Shown piece by piece: positions 1 to 6,283 of a stretch of DNA of 11,864 nucleotides; position 1 is the stretch's first letter; every line of letters begins with the position of its first letter. The notes beneath the pieces are model-generated. The model was not told where the DNA came from. It did not search any database and was given only the letters and a program-made list of their open reading frames with translations. Source of the DNA: an uncultured Solimonas sp. (GTDB lineage Bacteria; Pseudomonadota; Gammaproteobacteria; Nevskiales; Nevskiaceae); the NCBI GenBank assembly GCA_946478985.1, contig CAMLDZ010000095.1, positions 1-11,864 of the forward strand, given 5' to 3'. The position numbers and the translations under genes were made by a program.

Positions 1-19
1 CCTAGCGCGCGACACCGGC

Positions 20-490
20 ATGCGCGTCTGGCTGATCGCGGTCGGCACCAAGATGCCTGAGTGGGTGGAGACCGCGTATCGCGACTACGCGGCGCGGCTG
101 CCGCATGAGTGCCGGCTCGAACTGGTCGAGATCGCGCCGGCACAGCGCGGCAAGAACAGCGACATCGCCCGCGCCAAGCAGCAGGAGGGCGAGAAGATCC
201 TCAAGGCCTTGCCGCGCGATGCGCTGGTGATCGCGCTCGACGAGCACGGCCGCGAGAAGACCAGCGTCGAGTGGTCGGCCGCGTTGAAGGACTGGATGCA
301 GTCTGGCCGCGACACCTGCCTGCTGGTCGGCGGACCCGACGGCCACGCGCCGGAAGTGCTGGCGCGCGCCGAGCAGAAGTGGGCGCTGTCGAAGCTGACG
401 CTGCCGCACGCGCTGGTGCGCGTGCTGCTCGCCGAGCAGCTGTTCCGCGCCTGGAGCCTGCTCGTCAATCATCCCTATCACCGCGCCTGA
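20..490 (+). CDS. rlmH: 23S rRNA pseudouridine-1915 N3-methyltransferase RlmH
   Basis: A 156-residue SPOUT-class methyltransferase. The family transfers a methyl group from S-adenosylmethionine to N3 of pseudouridine 1915 in helix 69 of 23S rRNA, acting on assembled 70S ribosomes in the cytoplasm. Seen here: the N-terminal strand MRVWLIAVGTKMP, the SAM-site loop LLVGGPDGHAP (101-111), the knot segment LTLPHALVRVLLAEQLFRAW (126-145) and the invariant C-terminal NHPYHR (150-155). Length equals the family norm of about 155. ATG at 20 matches family N-termini. The 19 bases before it hold no clear ribosome-binding site; they may be the end of an upstream gene (rsfS is the usual neighbour, not visible). 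The stop overlaps the next start by one base (TGATG, 488-492), implying translational coupling to the exporter. Identification is certain. Confidence 0.97.
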   Translation: MRVWLIAVGTKMPEWVETAYRDYAARLPHECRLELVEIAPAQRGKNSDIARAKQQEGEKILKALPRDALVIALDEHGREKTSVEWSAALKDWMQSGRDTCLLVGGPDGHAPEVLARAEQKWALSKLTLPHALVRVLLAEQLFRAWSLLVNHPYHRA

Positions 491-1758
491 TGACTGCGGC
501 CGCGCCGAACGCCGCGCCCCGGCCGCCATCGTTCGCGGCGCTGCGTCACCCGGGTTTCCGCCAGTTCCTCGTCGTCAACACGCTGACGATGATGGCGGAC
601 AACGTCGAGCACGTGATCAGCTACTGGGTGATGTTCCAGACGTTCCAGTCGCCGGCGCTCGGCGGTTTCGCGGTGATCTCGCACTGGGTGCCGTATCTCT
701 TGCTGTCGGTCTGGGCCGGCGGCCTGGCCGATCGCTACGATCCGCGCCGCCTGATCCAGCTCGGCGTGGTGCTGTTCATCGGCGTGTCGATCAGCTGGGG
801 CCTGCTGTTCGCGTTCGACGTGCTGCAGGTCTGGCACGCCGTGATCCTGCTGACGCTGCATGGCTTCGCCGGCGTGTTGTGGACCACGCCGAGCCAGGTG
901 CTGCTGTACGACATCGCCGGCCCGGCGCTGCTGCCCAGCGCGGTGCGCATCAATGCCACCGGCCGCTACTTCGGCATGCTGGCCGGCCCGGCGATCGGCA
1001 GCGCGCTGCTGCTGGGGCTGGGGCCCAAGCTCGGCATCATCGTCAACGCGCTGATCTATCTGCCGATGCTGATCTGGCTGTGGCGCGCGCCCTACGGGCC
1101 GCGTTTTCGCGCGGCAGGGCAGGCGCGCGCCACGCGCGCCGTGCGCGGCCTGGCCGACATCGTCGCCACCATTCGCCAGATCGCCGGCCAGCGCACGCTG
1201 GTCAGCATGACCCTGCTCGCCGGCGGCGCGGCGCTGATGGTGGGCAACGCCTACCAGGCGCAGATGCCGGGCTTTGCGCATGACCTCGGCCACGGCGACG
1301 CCGGGCTTGCCTACAGCGCTTTGCTCGGTGCCGACGCGGCCGGCGCGCTGGTCGCCGGCCTGCTGCTGGAGCTTCGCGGCCTGCTCAGGCCGCGGCCGCG
1401 CAGCGCGCTGGTGCTGGCGGCGCTGTGGGCAACGGCGATCGCCGCGTTTGCGCTGGCGCCGGGCTATGGTTTCGCCCTGGCGATCCTGTTCTGCGTCGGC
1501 TTTCTGGAGCTGTCGTTCAACTCGATGGCGCAGACGCTGGTGCAGCTGGCGGCGCCGGATGCGATCCGCGGTCGCGTGCTCGGCCTGTACGGCATGGCGG
1601 CGCTCGGCATGCGCAGCTTTTCCGGTGTCAGCGTCGGCGTGCTCGGCACGCTGATCGGCGTGCATTACTCGCTGGCGAGCAGCGCGCTGATCCTGCTGGC
1701 GCTGATCGCTGTGTTGCTGTATCTGAATCGCGACATCACGGTAGCGGGAGACAGATAG
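490..1758 (+). CDS. MFS transporter (MFS_3 / EntS-like exporter family)
   Basis: A 422-residue inner-membrane secondary transporter. The segmented hydrophobic profile fits about 11-12 helices. The loop between helices 2 and 3 carries the MFS signature GGLADRYDPRR (77-87). The second half has APDAIRGRVLGLYGMA (355-370), matching the RGR..GL pattern of the MFS_3 family that includes the enterobactin exporter EntS and macrolide-type efflux proteins. The substrate cannot be read from sequence: no siderophore or drug-resistance genes are adjacent, so 'exporter' is a family inference. The ATG at 490 overlaps the rlmH stop by one base. The frame is open further upstream to 109, but that stretch is the rlmH gene read out of frame. 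The 3-base gap to the next gene indicates a shared transcript. Confidence 0.88.
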   Translation: MTAAAPNAAPRPPSFAALRHPGFRQFLVVNTLTMMADNVEHVISYWVMFQTFQSPALGGFAVISHWVPYLLLSVWAGGLADRYDPRRLIQLGVVLFIGVSISWGLLFAFDVLQVWHAVILLTLHGFAGVLWTTPSQVLLYDIAGPALLPSAVRINATGRYFGMLAGPAIGSALLLGLGPKLGIIVNALIYLPMLIWLWRAPYGPRFRAAGQARATRAVRGLADIVATIRQIAGQRTLVSMTLLAGGAALMVGNAYQAQMPGFAHDLGHGDAGLAYSALLGADAAGALVAGLLLELRGLLRPRPRSALVLAALWATAIAAFALAPGYGFALAILFCVGFLELSFNSMAQTLVQLAAPDAIRGRVLGLYGMAALGMRSFSGVSVGVLGTLIGVHYSLASSALILLALIAVLLYLNRDITVAGDR

Positions 1759-1761
1759 CGC

Positions 1762-3054
1762 ATGGCTCGCAACAAGGCCGCATGGTTACTGGCTGAACTG
1801 CCGCAGCTGGAGCGCGAGGGCGTGGTCGACGCCGCCACCGCCGCGCGGCTGCGCGAGCGCTACGTCGACGCGCTCAGCGACGGCGGCTTCGCACGCGGCC
1901 TGTCGGCCGTGCTGGGCAGTCTGCTGGTCGGACTGGGCGTGATCCTGCTGGTTGCGCACAACTGGGACCAGTGGCCGCGGGCGCTGCGTCTGACACTCGC
2001 GGCGCTGCCGCTGGCGGCCGGGCAGGCGGCCTGCGCCTGGACGCTGCTGAAGCGGCGCGACTCGATCGTCTGGCGCGAGAGCGCTGCGCTGTTCACGGCG
2101 CTGGCGTTCGCGGCGCTGCTGGCATTGGTCGGACAGATCTTCCATTTTCCCAGCGATCTCGACCGTTACCTGCTGGTTTGCGCACTGGTGGCGTTGCCGC
2201 TCGTCTACGTGCTCGACGCCAGTCTGCTGGCGATCGTCATCGGTGGCGCGCTGTGCGGCTGGGTCGGCGCGCAGAGCGAAACCGCGCGGCAGCCCGTACT
2301 GGTCGTGCTGGCGTTCGCTGCGCTGCTGCCGCACCTGCTGCAGCGCTGGCGCGATCAGCGCGCGGCCTTGCGCAGCCTGCTGCTCGGCGGCGCCTTCGTG
2401 CCGCAGCTGCTGATCGCGCTGTGCCTGTCGCTGCCGTCGGTCGACGGCCTGATCTGGCTGTGGCTCGCGGCCTGCGCGGCACTGTTGCTGCTGCTCGACG
2501 CACAGATCGACACGCAGAACCTGTGGCTGCGCCGGCCGCTGCGCGCCTACGGCGAAGTCGGCTGGGCGGTGTTCGTGCTCAGCGCCAGCTTCCCCGGTTT
2601 CTGGACCGCCTATCGCGGCGAGATGGGCTTTGCCGCGGCCGGCTGGCAGAGCCAGGCCGTGCTCGGCGGCATGGCGGCGGGCATCGCCGCGCTGGCGCTG
2701 CTGGCGCTGCGGCAGGCGCGGCTGTTGCTGCTGGCCTTGAGCCTGCCGCTGCTGCTGCTCGGCGCACTGCGCCTGAGCGGGCAGGCTGCCACTTATGCGT
2801 CCGTGCTGGCCGCCACGCTCAATGTCTACGCGCTGGCGATCGGCATCGCGCTGATTCGCGAGGGCTTGCGCCAGCGCGAGCTGCGCCAGATCAGCAGTGG
2901 CCTGACCTTGCTGGCCGGGCTGGTGCTGCTGCGCTTCTTCGGCGGTGAATGGTCGTTCGTCGCACGCGGCCTCGCCTTCGTCGCCATCGGCCTGGGCTTC
3001 CTGTTCGCGCACGCCTGGCTGCGCCGCAGACTGCACCCGCAGGTGTCGGCATGA
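1762..3054 (+). CDS. DUF2157 domain-containing polytopic membrane protein
   Basis: A 430-residue protein of unknown function. A soluble N-terminal stretch of about 45 residues (helical, with LEREGVVDAATAARLRERY) precedes the DUF2157 hallmark LGSLLVGLGVILLVAHNWDQ (51-70), followed by WPRALRL. The remainder is nearly continuous hydrophobic helices rich in Leu and Ala, ending in a basic tail (LRRRLHPQ). Homologues are commonly followed by, or fused to, a GDYXXLXY-domain protein, and that is the case here: its TGA (3052-3054) overlaps the next ATG (3051-3053) as ATGA. The start is supported by GCGGGAG (1744-1750), 11 bases ahead of the ATG. No catalytic motif is visible, so no function is assigned. 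The close partnership suggests the two proteins form a membrane complex (inference). Confidence 0.88.
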   Translation: MARNKAAWLLAELPQLEREGVVDAATAARLRERYVDALSDGGFARGLSAVLGSLLVGLGVILLVAHNWDQWPRALRLTLAALPLAAGQAACAWTLLKRRDSIVWRESAALFTALAFAALLALVGQIFHFPSDLDRYLLVCALVALPLVYVLDASLLAIVIGGALCGWVGAQSETARQPVLVVLAFAALLPHLLQRWRDQRAALRSLLLGGAFVPQLLIALCLSLPSVDGLIWLWLAACAALLLLLDAQIDTQNLWLRRPLRAYGEVGWAVFVLSASFPGFWTAYRGEMGFAAAGWQSQAVLGGMAAGIAALALLALRQARLLLLALSLPLLLLGALRLSGQAATYASVLAATLNVYALAIGIALIREGLRQRELRQISSGLTLLAGLVLLRFFGGEWSFVARGLAFVAIGLGFLFAHAWLRRRLHPQVSA

Positions 3055-3596
3055 GGCGCGCGCTGCTGCTGGCCGGGTTGTGCGCGGCGGCGCTGCTGCA
3101 ATGGGCAGTGCCGGCCTGGCTGGTCGCGCGCAGTGAAATCACCCTGCAGTCCGGTGCGCGCTACTACTTCCGTACCGCGCCGGTCGATCCGGCCGATCCC
3201 TTCCGTGGCCGTTACGTGACGCTGGCCTTCGACGCTGCCGTCCTGCCGCCGGACCTGTCGTTTCGCGCCGGCGAACGCGTCTGGCTGCCGCTGCGCGTCG
3301 GCCGCGACCGCTACGCCTACTTCAGCGAGGCGCTGCGCGCGCCGCCGGCACGAGGTCCTTATCTTGCGGCACGCGTGCGCTGGAGCGGCGCCGACCAGCT
3401 GCGGGTCGAGCTGCCGTTCGACCGCTACTACCTCGACGAAGCGCTGGCGCCGGCGGCCGAGCGTGCCTATCGGCAAGCCAGCCGCGCCAGGGCGACGTTG
3501 CCAGCCTATGTCAGCGTGCGGATCTGGCGCGGCAATGCCGTATTGGAGGAGCTGTTCCTCGACAACGTGCCGCTGCGACGCTACCTGCGGCGCTAG
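3051..3596 (+). CDS. GDYXXLXY-family membrane-anchored protein
   Basis: A 181-residue protein with one N-terminal hydrophobic segment (about 4-24), either a signal anchor or an uncleaved signal peptide, so the remainder should face the periplasm. Residues 46-60 read DPADPFRGRYVTLAF, the characteristic 'DP.D..RG.Y..L.Y' block of the GDYXXLXY family (here G-R-Y-V-T-L-A-F). The rest is a mixed strand and charged region with a Tyr-rich segment (FDRYYLDEAL). Function is unknown in the family, which co-occurs with DUF2157 proteins. The ATG overlaps the DUF2157 stop as ATGA, so translational coupling is likely. The frame extends upstream to 2949, but that part lies inside the DUF2157 gene and lacks family similarity. 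The TAG stop (3594-3596) shares the palindrome CTAG with the opposing rsmI stop. Confidence 0.85.
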   Translation: MRRALLLAGLCAAALLQWAVPAWLVARSEITLQSGARYYFRTAPVDPADPFRGRYVTLAFDAAVLPPDLSFRAGERVWLPLRVGRDRYAYFSEALRAPPARGPYLAARVRWSGADQLRVELPFDRYYLDEALAPAAERAYRQASRARATLPAYVSVRIWRGNAVLEELFLDNVPLRRYLRR

Positions 3597-4459
3597 CGGT
3601 CGTCACCGCTGAGCTGCAGCGCCAGCGCATACAGCTCCTTCCTGCGCGCGCCGCTGATCTCGGCAGCGAGTCTTGCCGCGCTCGATGCCGACAGCGAGGC
3701 GCCGAGCAGGATGCGCAGCACGCGCTCGCCCTCGGCCTGCTGCGGCTGTGCATCGGCAGCCGCGCCGCCGATCGCCAGCACGAACTCGCCGCGTGTGTGG
3801 TTGGCATCGCTGCGCAGCCAGGCGGCGATCTCTGCGGCCGGCGCGCGGAGGCTCTGCTCGTAGAGCTTGCTCAGCTCGCGCGCCAGGCACAGCGGCCGCC
3901 CGGCGCCGAGTTCGACGGCGATGTCATCCACGCAGTCGACGATGCGGTGGCTGGATTCGTAGACGATCAGCGTGCGCGTCTCGGCCGCGAAGGCGCGCAG
4001 CCGCTCGCGCCGCGCCGCCGACTTGGCGGGCAGGAAGCCTTCGAAGACGAAGCGGTCGCTGGGCAGGCCGGAGATCGACAGCGCCGCGATCGCCGCGCAG
4101 GGGCCCGGCACCGTCAGCACCGGCAGATCGGCATCGCGCGCGGCGCGCACGACCGCGAAGCCGGGATCGGAGATCAGCGGCGTGCCGGCGTCCGATACCA
4201 GTGCCAGCGTCTCGCCGGCCTGCAGGCGCGCGACCAGTCGCGCGCAGATCTCGTCCTCGTTGTGCTCATGCACGGCCAGCAGCGGCTTCTTCAGGCCGAA
4301 GTGGGCGAGCAGTGCGCTGGTGTTGCGCGTGTCCTCGGCACAGATCGCATCGACCGCGCCGAGCACCGCCTGCGCGCGCGGCGACAGATCGCCGAGATTG
4401 CCGATCGGCGTGGCGACGACATAGAGATGGCCGGCGACCACTGGCGTGCCGTTGCTCAT
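3593..4459 (-). CDS. rsmI: 16S rRNA (cytidine-1402-2'-O)-methyltransferase RsmI
   Basis: A 288-residue tetrapyrrole-methylase-fold enzyme. The family uses SAM to 2'-O-methylate C1402 in the decoding centre of 16S rRNA, next to the N4-methylation made by RsmH. Visible motifs: LYVVATPIGNLGDLSPRA (12-29), EDTRNT (42-47), LVSDAGTPLISDPG (87-100), VPGPCA (117-122), FEGFLP (139-144), YESSHRI (167-173), ARELSKLYE (193-201) and RGEFVLAIGG (223-232). Length is normal for the family. ATG at 4459 places the conserved block 11 residues in. Upstream in-frame sequence has no family character and runs into a palindromic repeat. No clear Shine-Dalgarno sequence precedes the start. It is divergent from lpoA, as in Escherichia coli (yraL/yraM), and convergent with the GDYXXLXY gene, with a 4-base overlap of stops. 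Confidence 0.96.
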   Translation of the reverse strand: MSNGTPVVAGHLYVVATPIGNLGDLSPRAQAVLGAVDAICAEDTRNTSALLAHFGLKKPLLAVHEHNEDEICARLVARLQAGETLALVSDAGTPLISDPGFAVVRAARDADLPVLTVPGPCAAIAALSISGLPSDRFVFEGFLPAKSAARRERLRAFAAETRTLIVYESSHRIVDCVDDIAVELGAGRPLCLARELSKLYEQSLRAPAAEIAAWLRSDANHTRGEFVLAIGGAAADAQPQQAEGERVLRILLGASLSASSAARLAAEISGARRKELYALALQLSGDDR

Positions 4460-4483
4460 GCGCCGGCTCGATGCGGCGACGAA

Positions 4484-4549
4484 GCCCTCACCCCACCACT
4501 CGCGCTGCGAGTGGTTCCCCCCTCTCCCGCTTGCGGGAGAGGGAAAGGG
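4484..4549. repeat. Two-hairpin palindromic dispersed-type repeat (REP-like)
   Basis: This non-coding block lies between the rsmI start and the lpoA promoter. It opens with GCCCTCACCCC (4484-4494). A 9-bp perfect stem follows (ACCACTCGC 4495-4503, GCGAGTGGT 4507-4515, loop GCT), then a C-run and an 11-bp perfect stem (CCCTCTCCCGC 4520-4530, GCGGGAGAGGG 4533-4543) with only TT between the arms. GAAAGGGG follows. From memory, pieces such as CCCTCACCC and CCTCTCCCGC..GCGGGAGAGG recur between genes in many GC-rich proteobacterial genomes. Only one copy is in this window, so calling it dispersed rests on recall. There is no T-tract, so it is a poor intrinsic terminator. It would lie in the rsmI mRNA leader. 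Confidence 0.6.
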
Positions 4550-4581
4550 GTCGGCTTGCAGCCGGAGTTGCTTGGGGCGCG

Positions 4582-4590
4582 TGTCATACT
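4582..4590 (+). promoter_or_regulatory. Candidate extended -10 promoter of lpoA (possibly leaderless)
   Basis: TGTCATACT fits the extended -10 layout TGn followed by a hexamer (CATACT, four of six to TATAAT). Its end is 7 bases before the lpoA ATG (4598), so transcription would begin at or within a base of the start codon. No good -35 box lies 16-18 bases upstream, as is usual for extended -10 promoters. No Shine-Dalgarno sequence is present between it and the ATG. Not proven: a short AT-rich patch in GC-rich DNA can resemble a -10 by chance. Confidence 0.4.
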
Positions 4591-4594
4591 TCGC

Positions 4595-4623
4595 ATTATG
4601 GTGCTCAAAGCCTTGCTCCCCAA
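4595..4623 (-). promoter_or_regulatory. Candidate promoter of rsmI, overlapping the lpoA start
   Basis: Read on the minus strand, TTGGGG (4623-4618) and CATAAT (4600-4595, five of six to TATAAT) are separated by 17 bases, the ideal spacing. Transcription would start near 4588 and give a leader of roughly 130 bases containing both hairpins of the repeat. The -35 box is weak beyond TTG. The -10 overlaps the lpoA ATG, so this promoter and that of lpoA could not both be occupied by RNA polymerase at once. Confidence 0.35.
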
Positions 4624-5884
4624 AACCATCCTGGCGCTGATGCCGGCGCTGATGATCAACGGCTGCGCCAATGGCCCCGAGCCCTTGCGCCCGCGCCCGC
4701 AGCCGCGGCCGGTCGCGCAGGCGGCGGCGCCGGTTTATCCGCCAGCGCAAGCACAGGCGCCGGTGCACGCGCCGCCGGTCTATCCGCAGGCGCAGGCGCC
4801 GAGCTACCAGGCCGTGCCCGCGATGCCCGCCGCGCGCGGCAGCTATAGCATCGCCCTGCTGCTGCCGCTGTCCGGCGCCTACGCGAGCAGCGCCGAGGCG
4901 GTTCGCGACGGTTTCCTCAGCGCCTATTTCGCCGACGCCGCGCATCCGCGGCTGCGCGTGTACGACATCGGCGCGACGCCGGACAGCCTGCGCCTGGCCT
5001 ATCAGCGCGCGCTCGGCGACGGCGCGACGATGCTGGTCGGGCCGCTGACCAAGGAAGGCGTCGCGGCCTTGTCCGCCTACGCGCCGCCGGTGCCGGTGCT
5101 CGGCCTCAACTATCTCGACGCCGGCACGCCGACGCCGTTCAATTTCTTCCAGTTCGGACTGGCGCCGGAAGACGAGGCGCGCGCCGCCGCCACGCAGGCG
5201 CTGGCACAGAACCGTCGCCGCGCGGTGGCCCTGGTGCCGAACAGCGAATGGGGCCAGCGCGTGCTGGCGGCATTCGAGCAGACCCTGCGCGCCGGTGGCG
5301 GCGCGGTGGTGCGGGCCGAGCGCTACACGCAGGGCGTCAGCGATCAGTCCAAGCTGATCGCCGGCCTGATGGGCATGAGCGCAAGCGAGGAGCGGCACAA
5401 CGCACTGACCGCGGTGCTCGGCCAGAAGAGCGAGTTCGAGGCGCAGCGGCGCAACGACATCGACCTGGTCTTCGTCGGCGCGCGTGCGCAGGACGCGCGG
5501 CTGCTGGTCCCGCAGCTGCGCTTCAACCGCGTCGGCGATCTGCCGATCTACGCGACCTCGCTGGTCTACGACGGCAAGCCGAGCGCCGATCTCAACGGCC
5601 TGCGCTTCTGCGACGCGCCGTGGCTGATCGACGGCACCGGCGCGGTCGCGGCGCAGCGCAGCGCGGTTGCCGGCCTCGGCAGCGCCAGCGGCTCGCCGCG
5701 GCTGTTCGCGATGGGCCGCGACGCCTATACGCTGGCGGGCGGCCTGCTGCGCGGCAGCCTGCGCGTCGGCGACGGTGTCGATGGTGTCACCGGCCGTCTG
5801 CAGTGGAGCAGCAGCAGCGTGATCAGCCGCCAGCTGGGCTGTGCGCAGATCGCCGGCACCACGCTGCAGTCGCTATCGCCCTGA
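4598..5884 (+). CDS. lpoA: Penicillin-binding protein activator LpoA/LppC-type lipoprotein (short form)
   Basis: A 428-residue predicted outer-membrane lipoprotein. The N-terminus MVLKALLPKTILALMPALM is a lipoprotein signal, with Cys23 in the lipobox I-N-G-C. Residues 27-79 form a Pro/Ala/Gln-rich linker with a repeated PVYP..AQAQAP unit. Residues 80-428 form one type-I periplasmic-binding-protein-like domain (YSIALLLPLSGAYASSAEAVRDGF; MLVGPLTKEGV; ALVPNSEWGQR; DIDLVFVGARAQDARLLVPQL; LPIYATSLVYDG; GRDAYTLAGGL). Family role: E. coli LpoA reaches across the periplasm to activate the synthase PBP1a. E. coli LpoA is about 680 residues with an N-terminal TPR-like domain that is missing here; the linker may supply the reach instead (inference). 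ATG at 4598 has no Shine-Dalgarno sequence; GTG at 4601 is an alternative. The neighbours rsmI (divergent) and yraN are the classic ones. Confidence 0.9.
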   Translation: MVLKALLPKTILALMPALMINGCANGPEPLRPRPQPRPVAQAAAPVYPPAQAQAPVHAPPVYPQAQAPSYQAVPAMPAARGSYSIALLLPLSGAYASSAEAVRDGFLSAYFADAAHPRLRVYDIGATPDSLRLAYQRALGDGATMLVGPLTKEGVAALSAYAPPVPVLGLNYLDAGTPTPFNFFQFGLAPEDEARAAATQALAQNRRRAVALVPNSEWGQRVLAAFEQTLRAGGGAVVRAERYTQGVSDQSKLIAGLMGMSASEERHNALTAVLGQKSEFEAQRRNDIDLVFVGARAQDARLLVPQLRFNRVGDLPIYATSLVYDGKPSADLNGLRFCDAPWLIDGTGAVAAQRSAVAGLGSASGSPRLFAMGRDAYTLAGGLLRGSLRVGDGVDGVTGRLQWSSSSVISRQLGCAQIAGTTLQSLSP

Positions 5885-5891
5885 AGCACAC

Positions 5892-6230
5892 ATGGATGGC
5901 GCCGCCGCCGAGGATGCCGCGCTGCGCTATCTGCAGCAGCGCGGCCTGAAGCTGCTGGCGCGCAACGCGCGCTTCAAGGGCGGCGAACTCGATCTGGTGA
6001 TGCGCGACGGCGACACGCTGGTGGTCGTCGAGGTACGCGCGCGGCGCAGCTCGCGCTTCGCCAGTGCCGCCGAGTCGATCGATGCGCGCAAGCGGGCGCG
6101 CATCATTCTCGCCACGCAGCTGTATCTGGCCGCGCATCCGCAACAGGCCGAGCGGGCGCTGCGCTTCGACGTCGTCGCCATCGACGATGGCCGTCCGCAG
6201 TGGATTCGCGGTGCCTTCGACGGCATCTGA
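5892..6230 (+). CDS. yraN: YraN family (UPF0102) predicted nuclease-fold protein
   Basis: A 112-residue protein of the UPF0102/YraN family, whose biochemical role is not established. It has the fold and residue pattern of a PD-(D/E)XK nuclease or Holliday-junction resolvase relative. Seen here: an N-terminal helix ([19 protein letters not shown]), then GGELDLVM (30-37) supplying Glu32 and Asp34, then LVVVEVRAR (43-51) supplying Glu47 and a basic residue (Arg49, where Lys is common), then the family block [15 protein letters not shown] (57-71) and RFDVV (91-95). Length is normal (about 115-130). It starts 7 bases after the lpoA stop, so the two are surely cotranscribed. The order lpoA-yraN-diaA is conserved in gammaproteobacteria. 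Confidence 0.93.
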   Translation: MDGAAAEDAALRYLQQRGLKLLARNARFKGGELDLVMRDGDTLVVVEVRARRSSRFASAAESIDARKRARIILATQLYLAAHPQQAERALRFDVVAIDDGRPQWIRGAFDGI

Positions 6231-6283
6231 AAAATCGCTGCCGGCGGTTCACAATAGCGGCCGGAATTCCTGACCCCGATCCC

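Noticed and set aside
1..19. Tail of an upstream gene such as rsfS
   Set aside because: Too short to identify; a TAG at 3-5 could be its stop but nothing supports it.
109..489. Upstream extension of the MFS transporter frame
   Set aside because: It is rlmH read out of frame, Arg/Ala-rich and without membrane segments; the ATG at 490 fits the family.
1786..3036. Long minus-strand open frame (416 codons) opposite the DUF2157 gene
   Set aside because: Its Gln/Arg/Ala-rich composition is what reverse-reading of Leu codons (CTG to CAG) gives; no domain is recognisable.
3595..3610. Small hairpin AGCGGT/ACCGCT at the convergent stops
   Set aside because: Only 6 bp with no T-tract, inside the rsmI C-terminal codons; too weak to call a terminator.
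4460..5398. In-frame upstream extension of rsmI to 601 codons
   Set aside because: The extra stretch is antisense to lpoA and crosses the palindromic repeat. RsmI homologues begin near the ATG at 4459.
6250..6255. CACAAT as a possible -10 for an internal promoter before the SIS gene
   Set aside because: Four of six matches and no -35 at suitable spacing; kept as a remark only.
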